A stretch of DNA of 64,000 nt from Sphingomonas liriopis (GCF_024211255.1 NZ_JAMLDY010000012.1:1-64000), one strand, 5' to 3'. Shown: positions 43,400 to 52,813, numbered from the stretch's first letter. The notes: generated by a model not told the origin, from the sequence alone. Program-made: numbers and translations.

Positions 43400-43515
43400 C
43401 ATCGCCTATCCCCACATCACGGTCGAACCACGGCCGGCAGGTTTGCAAGATCGGTACCCGACACTCCCGGGGGTGCCGTAGGGGCCGGCGGAAGGGATGC
43501 TTTCCGCCGGCCTTT
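43400..43515 (+). ncRNA. Possible leader or small RNA ending in a terminator
   Basis: Two tandem hairpins stand just before the response-regulator gene: cggtaccc / gggtgccg (43452-43478) and the strong stem at 43483-43512. The region before them shows no open frame with coding character. It may be a small RNA or an attenuator leader of the two-component operon; its 5' end cannot be placed. Confidence 0.35.
43483..43515 (+). terminator. Intrinsic terminator immediately upstream of the response-regulator gene
   Basis: A perfect 11-base stem (ggccggcggaa / ttccgccggcc) with an eight-base loop is followed by tttcct. It ends only 8 to 32 bases before the two candidate starts of the next gene, an unusual position that suggests attenuation or the 3' end of a small RNA. 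Confidence 0.75.
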
Positions 43516-43546
43516 CCTGTAGATGACGAGGCATGAGCGAGACGCC

Positions 43547-44242
43547 GTGAGCCGCAAGATCCTGATCGTCGAGGATGACAGCTCGACCGCCGCCTATCTC
43601 GCCAAGGGCCTGGCCGAGGCCGGCTATGCGGTGGAAACCGCGCGCGACGGCCGCGACGGCCTGTTCCTCGCCAGCGAAGGCATCTTTGACCTCGTCATCG
43701 CCGACCGCATGCTGCCGGGGCTCGACGGCCTGTCGATGGTCAGCGCGATCCGTGCCGCGGGCATCGCGACGCCGGTGCTCGTCCTGTCCGCGCTCGCCAC
43801 CGTCGACGATCGCGTCGACGGGCTGAAGGCGGGCGCCGACGATTACCTCTGCAAGCCCTTCTCCTTCGCCGAGCTGTCCGCGCGCATCGAGGCGCTGGTG
43901 CGCCGCTCCGACCGCGCCGCGACCGAGCCGACGCGGACGCGGCTCGCGGTCGGCGACCTCGAGATCGACCTGCTCGCCCGCGCCGTCACCCGCGCCGGCC
44001 GGACGATCCCGCTCGGCGCGCGCGAGTTCAACCTGCTCGAATTCCTCGCCCGCCATGCGGGCCAGGTCGTCACCCGCACGATGATGCTGGAGAAAATCTG
44101 GAACTATCATTTCGATCCGGGTTCGAACGTCGTCGACGTCCATATCGGCCGCCTGCGCCGCAAGCTGGAGGACGGTTTCGCCTCGCCGATCCTGCACACG
44201 GTGCGCGGCGCCGGATATCGGCTCGCCGCCGATCCCGCCTGA
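43547..44242 (+). CDS. OmpR-family response regulator
   Basis: 231 residues if the GTG at 43547 (SRKILIVEDDSST) is used, or 239 from the ATG at 43523; the former fits the family N-terminus and has purine-rich sequence before it. The receiver has the phospho-acceptor Asp in LVIADRMLPGLDGL and lysine in YLCKPFSFAEL. The winged-helix domain includes LGAREFNLLEFLARHAGQVV and GSNVVDVHIGRLRRKL. It pairs with the kinase that follows. Its targets are unknown. Confidence 0.9.
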   Translation: MSRKILIVEDDSSTAAYLAKGLAEAGYAVETARDGRDGLFLASEGIFDLVIADRMLPGLDGLSMVSAIRAAGIATPVLVLSALATVDDRVDGLKAGADDYLCKPFSFAELSARIEALVRRSDRAATEPTRTRLAVGDLEIDLLARAVTRAGRTIPLGAREFNLLEFLARHAGQVVTRTMMLEKIWNYHFDPGSNVVDVHIGRLRRKLEDGFASPILHTVRGAGYRLAADPA

Positions 44243-44291
44243 CGGATCGCTTTTGGGCGCGCGTTTCGGCGGCGAGGCGATAAGACGGGGC

Positions 44292-45629
44292 ATGCGCCTG
44301 TCCGTCACCGCTCGTATCGCGCTGCTGTCGATCACGCTGGCACTCGTATCGAACCTCGTCCTCGTCGGCTTCGTCTGGCGGCAGACCGATGCCGCGGTGA
44401 TCGGCACCGTCCGGCGCGAGACGATCGAGCAATCCGATGCGATGCGCGCGATCTATCGCGTCGGCGGCTTGACCGCGGTGGCCGACGCGATCCGCCATGC
44501 CCGCGCGGCGGGCGACACCTCGCTGCTGCTCGCCATCCTGAACCGCGATGGCGCCCGCGTCGTCGGCTTCGCGCCGGCGCGGATCGCCATTCCGCTCGTC
44601 CCCAGCGCGTTCCGCGTCGCCGATATCGATGCGAGCGCGGCGACCAGCGACATCGGTTACTCGCTCCACCCGATCGGCGATCACTGGCTGCTCACCGGGC
44701 GCCGGCTCGACCTCGTCGAGGCGGAGCGGCGCGCGATCGAGGGCGCGCTGGCGGTCGCCGTGCTGCTGTCGCTCGTGCTGGGCGTCGGCGCGGGGCTGGT
44801 GCTGGCGCGCTACGTCGGGCTGCGGCTCAACCGCATCGCCGCGGTGATCGAGGCGGCGGGGGAGGGCGATCTTTCGCGCCGCGTGCCGGTCGCCCCCGCG
44901 CGCCGCGACGCGTTCGACCGGCTGGGGCATCAGCTCAACCTGATGCTCGGCAAGCTCGAACGCGTGATGGTCGAGCTGCGCGTCGTCACCGACAGCCTCG
45001 CGCACGACCTGCGCTCGCCGCTCGCGCGGCTCAGGACCAAGACCGAACAGGCGGTGCTGATCGCCGACCCGCAGGCGCGTGAGGCGGCGCTGGGCGGGCT
45101 GCTGGTCGAGACCGACCTCGTCATGCGGATGCTGACGATGGTGATCGAGATCAGCCGTTCCGAATCGGTGTCGCGCGACCGCTTCACGCTGGTCGAGCCC
45201 GCCGAACTGGTCGAGGAGATCGCCGACCTGTACGAACCGGTGGCGGAGGAGGCCGGGCTCGACTTCACCGTCGCGATCGACCCCGCGGCACCGGCGATGC
45301 GGCTGCACCGCGAATTGCTCAGCCAGGCGGTCAGCAACCTCATCGACAATGCGCTGAAGCATGCCGCCGGCGGGGGCGTGGTGACGCTGCGCCTGATTGC
45401 GCACCCGCGCGAGATCGCGATCCAGGTCGAGGATCGCGGCGCCGGCATCGCCGAGGCCGATCGCGCGCAGGCGCTCAAACGCTTCGGCCGGCTCGACGCG
45501 GCGCGTACCACGCCGGGGGCGGGGCTGGGCATGGCGCTGATCGAGGCGGTGGCGCGGCTGCACGACGGCCGGTTCGAGCTCGGCGACAATGCGCCCGGGC
45601 TGGTCGCGCGCATCGTCCTGCCGGTGTGA
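44292..45629 (+). CDS. Sensor histidine kinase
   Basis: 445 residues from the ATG at 44292, after a gap of 49 bases from the regulator. Two membrane segments (ALLSITLALVSNLVLVGFVW and ALAVAVLLSLVLGVGAGLVL) enclose a periplasmic domain of about 120 residues. A HAMP linker, the phospho-acceptor His in LAHDLRSPLARLR, the N box NLIDNALKHA and the G boxes DRGAGIAEAD and GAGLGMALIEA follow. The signal is unknown. The architecture resembles TctE/QseC-like kinases. Confidence 0.9.
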   Translation: MRLSVTARIALLSITLALVSNLVLVGFVWRQTDAAVIGTVRRETIEQSDAMRAIYRVGGLTAVADAIRHARAAGDTSLLLAILNRDGARVVGFAPARIAIPLVPSAFRVADIDASAATSDIGYSLHPIGDHWLLTGRRLDLVEAERRAIEGALAVAVLLSLVLGVGAGLVLARYVGLRLNRIAAVIEAAGEGDLSRRVPVAPARRDAFDRLGHQLNLMLGKLERVMVELRVVTDSLAHDLRSPLARLRTKTEQAVLIADPQAREAALGGLLVETDLVMRMLTMVIEISRSESVSRDRFTLVEPAELVEEIADLYEPVAEEAGLDFTVAIDPAAPAMRLHRELLSQAVSNLIDNALKHAAGGGVVTLRLIAHPREIAIQVEDRGAGIAEADRAQALKRFGRLDAARTTPGAGLGMALIEAVARLHDGRFELGDNAPGLVARIVLPV

Positions 45630-45767
45630 AGCGACGGGATTCGTCGCATTTTCGCCCCACCTGATGGTTAACCTCTTGCTAGCACCCTCACGCTAGTATG
45701 TCGGCAGGATGCGGCCGGGGGGCCGCGGATGAGGGGCTTTTCGCCGGAAACGGCCAGAAGGAGCGTT

Positions 45768-45968
45768 ATGCTGGGGGTGATCGTCTTTACCTATGGCATG
45801 CTGACCAGCTTCGTGTTGCAGGGCGCGACCCGCAACGCGCGACTGAAGCGGCCCAATCCGCCGATGCTGCAATATGTCGGCTATGTCCTGTGCGGCCTGT
45901 CCGCCGGCCTGTCGGCGATGCTGCTGCTGATGGCGTTCACCGCGAAGGCCCCGTTTCCGCTGATGTGA
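45768..45968 (+). CDS. Small two-span membrane protein
   Basis: 66 residues from the ATG at 45768, chosen because agaaggagcg lies a few bases upstream. The segments LGVIVFTYGMLTSFVLQGA and YVGYVLCGLSAGLSAMLLLM are hydrophobic, joined by a basic loop (TRNARLKRPNPP). Function is unknown. A longer frame starts at 45729 but lacks a ribosome binding site. Confidence 0.6.
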   Translation: MLGVIVFTYGMLTSFVLQGATRNARLKRPNPPMLQYVGYVLCGLSAGLSAMLLLMAFTAKAPFPLM

Positions 45969-46025
45969 GCTGGGCGTTGGAAACGCCCGGGTCACGCCTG
46001 GCGACGGGCGGGTGAGACTCAACGT

Positions 46026-46123
46026 ACTTCGACAGGCTCCGCACGAACGGGGTCGGTGCGTTCAGGGTGGCCTGAGCCCGGCTCCACCGCTCCAACCGTT
46101 GGCCCTGAGCTTGTCGAAGGGCA
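46026..46123. repeat. Dispersed repeat, family D
   Basis: The units acttcgacaggctccgcacg and ccctgagcttgtcgaagggc face each other around a GC-rich centre. It is related to the units at 24857 and 50641 and sits between two small genes. Confidence 0.65.
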
Positions 46124-46158
46124 GGTGAGTTGCGTTGCGTCGGGAACGGGGACTGCTC

Positions 46159-46305
46159 TTACGAAGCCCGCCGCGCGATCAGCGCCGCGTCGATCCGCGC
46201 GACCAGTTCGGTCAGCGGGGGTGGCGACCAGGGCGTACGCGCCAACGACGATGGGGCCTGCACCTTCTGGGCGATACGGCTATAGGCGTGGTTCGACAGG
46301 GCCAT
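46159..46305 (-). CDS. Small hypothetical protein
   Basis: 48 residues (MALSNHAYSRIAQKVQAPSS ... LTELVARIDAALIARRAS). A Shine-Dalgarno-like gaggacgag precedes the ATG on the minus strand. No domain is recognised. It may be a small regulatory or structural protein; the short length limits confidence. Confidence 0.4.
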   Translation of the reverse strand: MALSNHAYSRIAQKVQAPSSLARTPWSPPPLTELVARIDAALIARRAS

Positions 46306-46428
46306 GATCTCGTCCTCGACTGAGGCCCGATCATGCCGCCCGCCTGCCTACCAAATGGTTAACAATGGTGAACATCTGCGGCCAAGTCGTTGGCGTCACC
46401 GCGTTATTTCCGTCAGTTCGGTGAATCG

Positions 46429-46692
46429 ATGACCCCGCTCAACCTGTTCGGCCTGTTCGCCATCCTGTTCATGCTGCTGTGCTACCTGATGGAGGAGCGT
46501 TCGCCGTGGTGGACGCTCGGCTTCGCCTTCGGCTGCCTGCTCAGCTCCGCCTATGGCTTCCTGCAGGGGGCGTGGCCGTTCGGCGCGGTCGAGCTGCTGT
46601 GGACCGCCATCGCGATCCGGCGCTGGTGGCTGGCGCTGGCGCGGCAAAAGGCCGGATCGGGCGTGATTGACCCTGCCGCGAATCGGACATAG
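46429..46692 (+). CDS. Small membrane protein
   Basis: 87 residues starting MTPLNLFGLFAILFMLLCYL, with two or three hydrophobic segments (then WWTLGFAFGCLLSSAYGFLQ and AVELLWTAIAIRRWWLAL). An in-frame ATG at 46390 would add 13 charged residues and is less likely. Function is unknown. Confidence 0.55.
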   Translation: MTPLNLFGLFAILFMLLCYLMEERSPWWTLGFAFGCLLSSAYGFLQGAWPFGAVELLWTAIAIRRWWLALARQKAGSGVIDPAANRT

Positions 46693-46743
46693 CCTCCGGC
46701 ACACCCCCGAGTAGCGCGTTCCCTCTCGTTCGAAGGAACTTCG

Positions 46744-47541
46744 ATGATCCGATATCCGCATGCCGTCCTCGCCGCCGCCGGGCTGATCGCCGTACCCGCC
46801 GCCGCGCAGATAGCACCCTTGTTCACCGGCACGTGGAAGGCCGATATCGCCACCGCCAAGCTGCCGGCGAAGCCCGACGTCTTCGAGCTGAAGGACGGCC
46901 GCTACACCTGTTCGAGCTGCGTGCCCGCGATCGCGGTGAAGGCGGACGGCACGCCGCAGGCGGCGACCGGCCACGATTACTGGGATCATATCGCGGTCAA
47001 GGCGGTCGATCCCACCACGATCTCCTACAGCTTCTACCGCGCCGGCAAGCTGACGAGCGCCAACACCGATACGGTATCGGCGGACGGCAACACGCTGACC
47101 AGCCGCTGGCGGTCGAGCGACAACGTGAAGAAGCTGGAACAGTCGGGCACCTCGACCGAGACGCGGATCGCGCCCGCCGCGCCGGGCGCACACGCCGCAT
47201 CGGGAAGCTGGAAGCCGGCGGAGATCAAGGCGGTCAGCGATTCGAACCTCATCATCCAGATCAAGGAGACGCCCGCGACGTTCAGCTGGACGCAGCCGAG
47301 CGGCGAGACCTACACCGCCAAATTCGGCGGTCCCGCCGTGCCATTCGTCGGCGATCCGGCGAAGACGATGGTCAAGGTGCGCCGGATCGACGCCCGCACC
47401 GTCGAGGAAACCGACACGCGCGCCGGCAAGGTCGTCATCGTCTACACGCTGACGCTGCAACCCGATGGCCAAACGCTGGGCGTCAAGGTCGACAACCGCA
47501 AGGACGGCACGAAGACCGAATTCACCGCGCACCGCCAATAG
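46744..47541 (+). CDS. Secreted hypothetical protein
   Basis: 265 residues with a signal peptide (MIRYPHAVLAAAGLIAVPAAAQ, cleavage near residue 22). The mature part is beta-rich with pairs of strand-like motifs (FTGTWKADIATAKLPAKPDV, SGSWKPAEIKAVSDSN) and contains CSSC near residue 57. No enzymatic motif is recognised. It is a likely periplasmic or secreted protein, and the last gene before the rpsM operon. Confidence 0.65.
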   Translation: MIRYPHAVLAAAGLIAVPAAAQIAPLFTGTWKADIATAKLPAKPDVFELKDGRYTCSSCVPAIAVKADGTPQAATGHDYWDHIAVKAVDPTTISYSFYRAGKLTSANTDTVSADGNTLTSRWRSSDNVKKLEQSGTSTETRIAPAAPGAHAASGSWKPAEIKAVSDSNLIIQIKETPATFSWTQPSGETYTAKFGGPAVPFVGDPAKTMVKVRRIDARTVEETDTRAGKVVIVYTLTLQPDGQTLGVKVDNRKDGTKTEFTAHRQ

Positions 47542-47599
47542 GGCAGGGCGCAGCCGCAACAGGCGTCGCGCCGACGTACGCGGCGGGGGAACCCGTCGC

Positions 47600-47628
47600 T
47601 TGACACGGCGTTTGCGCGCGCCTACCTG
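47600..47628 (+). promoter_or_regulatory. Probable promoter for rpsM-rpsK-rpoA-rplQ
   Basis: A perfect TTGACA at 47600 and TACCTG at 47623 are separated by 17 bases. It would give a leader of about 150 bases before rpsM, ending in ttaggagaaac. It explains how the alpha operon is expressed despite separation from adk. Confidence 0.65.
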
Positions 47629-47785
47629 CACTCCTCTCCGAAATACCGGCTTCCGGCGACGCTCCTTTGCGTTCGTCGCGCTTTGCGTAGATGCAAGGAA
47701 TGGCAGCGGGTGTTGGTCGGAGGATGCGACGAGATGGGGGTCGTGCGGCCATGCCGAACCCCGTGGAGCTTAGGAGAAACATTTC

Positions 47786-48154
47786 ATGGCACGTATCGCG
47801 GGTGTCAATATCCCGACCAACAAGCGCGTGGTGATCGCGCTGACCTATATCCACGGCATTGGTCTGACCAAGTCGAAGGAAATCACGGCCAAGCTGAACA
47901 TCGCGCCCGAGCGTCGCGTTCAGGACCTGACCGATCAGGAAGTGCTGCAGATCCGCGAGACGATCGACGCCGACCACACGGTCGAGGGCGATCTGCGTCG
48001 CGAGACCGCGATGAACATCAAGCGTCTGATGGATCTGGCCTGCTATCGCGGCCTGCGTCATCGCAAGGGCCTGCCGGTCCGCGGCCAGCGCACGCACACC
48101 AATGCGCGCACCCGCAAGGGCAAGGCCAAGCCGATCGCCGGCAAGAAGAAGTAA
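47786..48154 (+). CDS. rpsM: 30S ribosomal protein S13
   Basis: 122 residues. [20 protein letters not shown], the HIGITKSKEIT-like [19 protein letters not shown] and [18 protein letters not shown] are diagnostic. S13 bridges the head of the small subunit. The last codons and stop lie in a hairpin. Confidence 0.98.
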   Translation: MARIAGVNIPTNKRVVIALTYIHGIGLTKSKEITAKLNIAPERRVQDLTDQEVLQIRETIDADHTVEGDLRRETAMNIKRLMDLACYRGLRHRKGLPVRGQRTHTNARTRKGKAKPIAGKKK

Positions 48155-48174
48155 ATCGTCCGGGGGACGATTTA
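48152..48174 (+). promoter_or_regulatory. Hairpin containing the rpsM stop codon
   Basis: The stop TAA begins a perfect 10-base stem (taaatcgtcc / ggacgattta) with a three-base loop. A second imperfect stem (gccggagg / cctctggc) follows in the spacer before rpsK. It could influence mRNA processing or termination efficiency. Confidence 0.4.
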
Positions 48175-48244
48175 CTCCGCCGGAGGCTCCCGACGTTCGC
48201 CGTCGATCCTCTGGCGTTTCAGCTAATTAGGTCAGGAATCATCC

Positions 48245-48634
48245 ATGGCACGTGAACCGCAGCGTATTCGCCGTCGCGAACGCAAGAACATCACCGCCGG
48301 CGTCGCGCACGTGAACGCCAGCTTCAACAACACCATGATCACCATCACCGATGCACAGGGCAACGCGATCTCGTGGTCGTCCGCCGGCATGATGGGCTTC
48401 AAGGGCAGCCGCAAGTCGACCCCGTACGCCGCCCAGGTGGCCGCGGAAGACGCCGGCAAGAAGGCCGCCGAGCACGGCGTCCGCACCCTCGAAGTCGAAG
48501 TCAAGGGTCCGGGTTCGGGCCGCGAATCGGCGCTGCGCGCGCTGCAGGCGGTCGGTTTCCAGATCACCTCGATCCGCGACGTCACCTCGATCCCGCACAA
48601 TGGCGTGCGTCCGTCGAAGCGTCGCCGCGTCTGA
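48245..48634 (+). CDS. rpsK: 30S ribosomal protein S11
   Basis: 129 residues with [20 protein letters not shown] and [20 protein letters not shown], ending in [18 protein letters not shown]11 forms the platform with S18. It is separated from rpsM by a structured 90-base spacer. Confidence 0.98.
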   Translation: MAREPQRIRRRERKNITAGVAHVNASFNNTMITITDAQGNAISWSSAGMMGFKGSRKSTPYAAQVAAEDAGKKAAEHGVRTLEVEVKGPGSGRESALRALQAVGFQITSIRDVTSIPHNGVRPSKRRRV

Positions 48635-48717
48635 TTACCCGCGCGCCGGCTGACGAGCCGGTGCGTCTTTCTCCCGGCCGGAACCGCCCCCGTTCCGGCC
48701 CAAATTAGGGGACACCT

Positions 48718-49785
48718 GTGTCTGTCAATGCAAAGAACTGGCAGGAACTGAAGAAGCCCAACGGCCTTGAGAAAAAGGGCGGCGACGGCAAGCGGAAGGC
48801 GACCTTCGTCGCCGAGCCGCTGGAGCGTGGCTTCGGCCTGACGCTCGGCAACGCGCTGCGCCGCGTGCTGCTCTCCTCGCTGCAGGGTGCGGCCGTGACC
48901 TCGATCAAGATCGAGAACGTGCTGCACGAATTCTCGTCGCTGGCCGGCGTCCGCGAGGACGTCACCGACATCGTCCTCAACGTCAAGCAGATCGCCATCC
49001 GCATGCAGGGCGAGGGGCCGAAGCGCCTTCAGCTCTCCGCCACGGGTCCCGGCGAAGTGAAGGCCGGCGACATCGCCGTGTCGGGCGACATCGAGGTGAT
49101 GAACCCCGAGCTGGTGCTGTGCCACCTCGACGAAGGCGCGACGCTCAACATGGAGCTGACCGCCGACATCGGTAAGGGCTACGTTCCCGCGACCGCCAAC
49201 CGCCCGGCCGATGCGCCGATCGGCCTGATCCCGGTCGACGCGCTCTATTCGCCGGTGCGCCAGGTGTCGTACAAGGTCGATCCGACCCGCGTCGGACAGG
49301 ACCTCGACTACGACAAGCTGACGCTGACGATCGAAACCGACGGCACCGTGACGCCCGAGGACGCGGTGGCCTATGCCGGCCGCATCCTGCAGGACCAGCT
49401 GGCGCTGTTCGTCCACTTCGACGATTCGGCGATCACCCGCTCGTCCGCTCCGATCGGCCAGGCGGCCGCTCCGGCGGCTGGCGGCGAGACCGCGGGCGAC
49501 ACGCAGCAGATCAACCGTTACCTCCTCAAGAAGGTCGACGAGTTGGAGCTGTCGGTGCGTTCGGCGAACTGCCTGAAGAACGACAACATCATCTACATCG
49601 GTGACCTGGTCGGCAAGACCGAGGCCGAGATGCTTCGGACCCCGAACTTCGGCCGCAAGTCGTTGAACGAGATCAAGGAAGTGTTGTCCTCGATGGGGCT
49701 GCGTCTCGGGATGGAAATCCCGGGCTGGCCGCCCGAGAACATCGAAGAGATGGCGAAGAAGCTCGAGCAGGAGATTATGGGTTAA
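48718..49785 (+). CDS. rpoA: DNA-directed RNA polymerase subunit alpha
   Basis: 355 residues from a GTG (48718). The N-terminal domain starts with [19 protein letters not shown] and has [20 protein letters not shown]; the C-terminal domain contains [19 protein letters not shown] and [21 protein letters not shown] linker extends through [17 protein letters not shown]. It dimerises to start RNA polymerase assembly and contacts UP elements and activators. Confidence 0.98.
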   Translation: MSVNAKNWQELKKPNGLEKKGGDGKRKATFVAEPLERGFGLTLGNALRRVLLSSLQGAAVTSIKIENVLHEFSSLAGVREDVTDIVLNVKQIAIRMQGEGPKRLQLSATGPGEVKAGDIAVSGDIEVMNPELVLCHLDEGATLNMELTADIGKGYVPATANRPADAPIGLIPVDALYSPVRQVSYKVDPTRVGQDLDYDKLTLTIETDGTVTPEDAVAYAGRILQDQLALFVHFDDSAITRSSAPIGQAAAPAAGGETAGDTQQINRYLLKKVDELELSVRSANCLKNDNIIYIGDLVGKTEAEMLRTPNFGRKSLNEIKEVLSSMGLRLGMEIPGWPPENIEEMAKKLEQEIMG

Positions 49786-49882
49786 GCCGCACCGGGATAG
49801 CCCCGCTATCCCGGAGACGGCGCAAGACCGGCCGACGGGCAGGGGAGCGACGCAGTCGCAACCCTGACCCGTTCGACGTGAC

Positions 49883-49901
49883 CGGTGCGGCTTCGCCGCA
49901 C
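49883..49901 (+). promoter_or_regulatory. Hairpin in the rpoA-rplQ spacer
   Basis: A perfect seven-base stem (ggtgcgg / ccgcacc) with a cttcg loop lies in a 255-base spacer, preceded by another stem (ccgggatag / ctatcccgg) at 49795-49817. The rest of 49786-50040 contains no supported gene. The role is unclear; no T-run follows. Confidence 0.35.
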
Positions 49902-50040
49902 CGCCACCCGGCCACCAAAAGACACCCCTCACGGGCGTGACTTTTGTGACTTTCCAAAGGGCGAACGGCGGTGGCCCTTCCACAACACCGCCTGGATCGG
50001 GGTACCTCATACGGCCCCCCTACGAACGAAGGAATTACCC

Positions 50041-50463
50041 ATGCGTCATCGCGTCGGCGGCCGTAAGCTGCAGCGTACCTCGGCCCATCGTCTGGCCCTG
50101 TTCCGCAACATGTCGGCCGCGCTCATCAAGCATGAGCAGATCACCACCACCGTCGCCAAGGCGAAGGAACTGCGCCCCTACGTCGAGAAGCTCATCACGC
50201 TGGCGAAGAAGGGCGGCCTGTCCAACCGTCGTCTCGCGCATGCCCGCCTGCTCGACGACGCGCAGCTGGTGAAGCTGTTCGACGTCCTCGCGGAGCGCTA
50301 CGCGACCCGCAACGGCGGCTACACCCGCATCATCAAGGCCGGCATCCGTGCATCGGACGCCTCGCCGATGGCGATCATCGAGTTCGTCGACCGCGACGTC
50401 TCGGCGAAAGGCCAGGATTCGGGTCCGGTCCAGTCGGACGAGGACTTCGACGAGGCGGCATAA
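50041..50463 (+). CDS. rplQ: 50S ribosomal protein L17
   Basis: 140 residues: [20 protein letters not shown], then [20 protein letters not shown] and [18 protein letters not shown]. The start at 50041 follows gaaggaatt and matches the family; an in-frame ATG far upstream is not needed. It ends with an acidic tail ([10 protein letters not shown]). Confidence 0.97.
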   Translation: MRHRVGGRKLQRTSAHRLALFRNMSAALIKHEQITTTVAKAKELRPYVEKLITLAKKGGLSNRRLAHARLLDDAQLVKLFDVLAERYATRNGGYTRIIKAGIRASDASPMAIIEFVDRDVSAKGQDSGPVQSDEDFDEAA

Positions 50464-50559
50464 GTCGCAGCGTGGCTGCGACGAGGCTCAAGCCTCGTCC
50501 GGCCGGCGTCGCTACGGGGACGTCCGGCGACACGGCTTCGCCGGGTCGCTGACATACGG

Positions 50560-50596
50560 GAGGCCGCGCCAGCGATGGCACGGCCTCTTGTCGTTT
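50560..50596 (+). terminator. Probable terminator after rplQ
   Basis: The stem gaggccgcgcc / ggcacggcctc (one mismatch) with a six-base loop is followed by ttgtcgttt. It lies in the 308-base gap between rplQ and guaA, which otherwise holds a family D repeat. Confidence 0.6.
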
Positions 50597-50640
50597 GGAT
50601 CACCCGGCGCATGGCGCCTCCAGCCCTCCCTCCCTCCGGC

Positions 50641-50706
50641 CGTTCGTGCTGAGCCTGTCGAAGCACAGGTGAGACTCAGGCCCTTCGACAGGCTCAGGGC
50701 GAACGG
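50641..50706. repeat. Dispersed repeat, family D
   Basis: The units cgttcgtgctgagcctgtcg and cccttcgacaggctcagggc-gaacg form an inverted pair around a short centre. It is related to the pairs near 24857 and 46026 and lies before guaA. Confidence 0.75.
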
Positions 50707-50771
50707 GGAGGGATGCGCGCGCGCCACCGGCGGGCTTGGCCTGCACGGACGCCGCCGCTAAGGCCGGCGCC

Positions 50772-52328
50772 ATGCAGCATACCGACACCATCCTGATCGT
50801 CGACTTCGGCAGCCAGGTGACCCAGCTCATCGCCCGCCGCGTTCGCGAAGCCGGCGTCTACAGCGAGGTCGCCCCCTTCCAGTCTGCCGAGGCGGCGTTC
50901 GAGCGATTGAAGCCCGCCGGCATCATCCTGTCGGGTGGCCCCGCGTCGGTCACCGCGGAGAACAGCCCGCGCGCGCCGCAGGCGTTCTTCGAGGCGGGCA
51001 TCCCCATCCTCGGCATCTGCTACGGCCAGCAGGTGATGAGCGCGCAATTAGGCGGCAACGTCGTCGTCTCGGGCGACGGCGGCGAGTTCGGCAAGGCGTT
51101 CGTCGACGTGAAGAGCCATTGCGCGCTGTTCGACGGCCTGTGGGCCGAGGGCGAGCGGCATCAGGTGTGGATGAGCCACGGCGACAAAGTCGACGCGATC
51201 CCGCCCGGCTTCGTCCCCGTCGCCACGTCGGAGGGCGCGCCCTATGCAATCGTCGCCGACGAGGCGCGCCGCTTCTACGGCGTCCAGTTCCACCCGGAGG
51301 TCGTCCACACGCCCGACGGCGGCAAGTTGATCGCCAATTTCGCCCGCCATGTCTGCGGCCTGCCCGGCGACTGGACGATGGCCGAGTTCCGCGATGCCAA
51401 GATCGCCGAGATCCGTTCACAGGTGGGCAAGGGCAAGGTGATCTGCGGCCTGTCGGGCGGCGTCGATTCGTCGGTCGCCGCGCTGCTGATCCACGAGGCG
51501 ATCGGCGACCAGCTGACCTGCGTCTTCGTCGATGGCGGCATCCTGCGCGCCGGCGAAGCCGAGCAGGTCGTCGGCCTGTTCCGCGGCCATTATAACATCC
51601 CGCTCGTCCATGTGCAGGCGCAGACGCTGTTCATGAACGGCCTCGCCGGCGTCACCGACCCGGAGGCGAAGCGCAAGTTCATCGGCAAGACCTTCATCGA
51701 CGTCTTCGAGGCGGAGGCTAAGAAGATCGGCGGCGCGGAGTTCCTCGCGCAGGGCACGCTCTATCCCGACGTGATCGAGAGCGTGAGCTTCACCGGCGGC
51801 CCGTCGGTGACGATCAAGAGCCACCATAATGTCGGCGGCTTGCCCGAACGCATGAATATGAAGCTGGTCGAACCCTTACGCGAACTGTTCAAGGACGAGG
51901 TGCGTGCGTTGGGCCGCGAATTGGGCTTGCCAGACGTCTTCGTCGGCCGCCATCCGTTCCCCGGACCCGGCCTCGCGATCCGCATCCCCGGCGAGGTGAC
52001 GCAGGAACGCTGCGACATCCTGCGCAAGGCGGATGCCGTGTATCTCGAGGAGATCCGCAACGCAGGGCTCTACGATGCGATCTGGCAGGCGTTCGCGGTA
52101 CTGCTGCCGGTACGCACCGTCGGCGTGATGGGCGACGGCCGCACCTACGACCACGTGCTGGCGCTGCGCGCGGTGACCTCGACCGACGGGATGACCGCGG
52201 AGGTGTTCGACTTCCCCAGCGACTTCCTGCCGCGCGTCGCGACGCGGATCGTCAACGAGGTGAAGGGCGTCAACCGGGTCGTCTACGACTATACGTCGAA
52301 GCCGCCCGGGACGATCGAATGGGAATGA
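50772..52328 (+). CDS. guaA: GMP synthase (glutamine-hydrolysing)
   Basis: 518 residues. The glutamine amidotransferase domain has the nucleophile in [15 protein letters not shown] and the histidine-glutamate pair in FHPEVVHT. The ATP-pyrophosphatase domain has [14 protein letters not shown], and the dimerisation domain has [20 protein letters not shown], ending in the canonical PPGTIEWE. It aminates XMP to GMP. The start at 50772 ([15 protein letters not shown]) is set by the family; earlier in-frame sequence is not conserved. Confidence 0.97.
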   Translation: MQHTDTILIVDFGSQVTQLIARRVREAGVYSEVAPFQSAEAAFERLKPAGIILSGGPASVTAENSPRAPQAFFEAGIPILGICYGQQVMSAQLGGNVVVSGDGGEFGKAFVDVKSHCALFDGLWAEGERHQVWMSHGDKVDAIPPGFVPVATSEGAPYAIVADEARRFYGVQFHPEVVHTPDGGKLIANFARHVCGLPGDWTMAEFRDAKIAEIRSQVGKGKVICGLSGGVDSSVAALLIHEAIGDQLTCVFVDGGILRAGEAEQVVGLFRGHYNIPLVHVQAQTLFMNGLAGVTDPEAKRKFIGKTFIDVFEAEAKKIGGAEFLAQGTLYPDVIESVSFTGGPSVTIKSHHNVGGLPERMNMKLVEPLRELFKDEVRALGRELGLPDVFVGRHPFPGPGLAIRIPGEVTQERCDILRKADAVYLEEIRNAGLYDAIWQAFAVLLPVRTVGVMGDGRTYDHVLALRAVTSTDGMTAEVFDFPSDFLPRVATRIVNEVKGVNRVVYDYTSKPPGTIEWE

Positions 52329-52343
52329 GTCAGGCGGGGTGGT

Positions 52344-52526
52344 TCACCACCGCCTGATCCGGTCGACGTCGGCGGTCAGCAGCCTGGCCTCCGCCTCGAG
52401 GCCATCGGCGTCGTCCTCGCTTGTCGCATCGACGACGACGTCGCGTTCCGACACGTAGCGCCGCCGCCGCACGGGGGTGTCCGGCAGGCGGTTGTGCGTG
52501 TCGATCGGCATGCGGATACTCGGCAT
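52344..52526 (-). CDS. Small hypothetical protein of the four-gene cluster
   Basis: 60 residues: MPSIRMPIDTHNRLPDTPVR, then a basic RRRRYVSERDVVVDATSEDD and an acidic helix-like tail (ADGLEAEARLLTADVDRIRRW). No domain is recognised. It is the last gene of a compact minus-strand group that faces guaA; its stop is only 15 bases from the guaA stop. Confidence 0.5.
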   Translation of the reverse strand: MPSIRMPIDTHNRLPDTPVRRRRYVSERDVVVDATSEDDADGLEAEARLLTADVDRIRRW

Positions 52527-52540
52527 CGTCGGCGCTCCGG

Positions 52541-52756
52541 TCAGCAGTTGCGGACCCATTTGGTGCGGGTCACCGTGCCCGACACCATGCGCTTGCCAAA
52601 GACGCCGCGCATCCGTTCGGCATCGGCGCCGTTCATGAAGACGACGCGGGTGCCGCCCGACAGGATCGTCTCGATCGCGCTGATCGCGGCGCCGTGCTTC
52701 TGGGCGCTGGCGCGGACTTCGGTCTCGCTGGCGGTAACGTTGAGGGCTCGCGACAT
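52541..52756 (-). CDS. Small hypothetical protein of the four-gene cluster
   Basis: 71 residues from the ATG at 52756, preceded by ggagacc. It has an N-terminal segment SRALNVTASETEVRASAQKH and a C-terminal basic region (RMRGVFGKRMVSGTVTRTK) that looks like a compact alpha/beta domain, with AISAIETILSGGTRVVFMNG in the middle. Function is unknown. Confidence 0.6.
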   Translation of the reverse strand: MSRALNVTASETEVRASAQKHGAAISAIETILSGGTRVVFMNGADAERMRGVFGKRMVSGTVTRTKWVRNC

Positions 52757-52813
52757 GATGGTCTCCAAATGGCAGGGGGATTGCCGGCGCGTGTCGCCGC
52801 CGGCCGGACGGGG

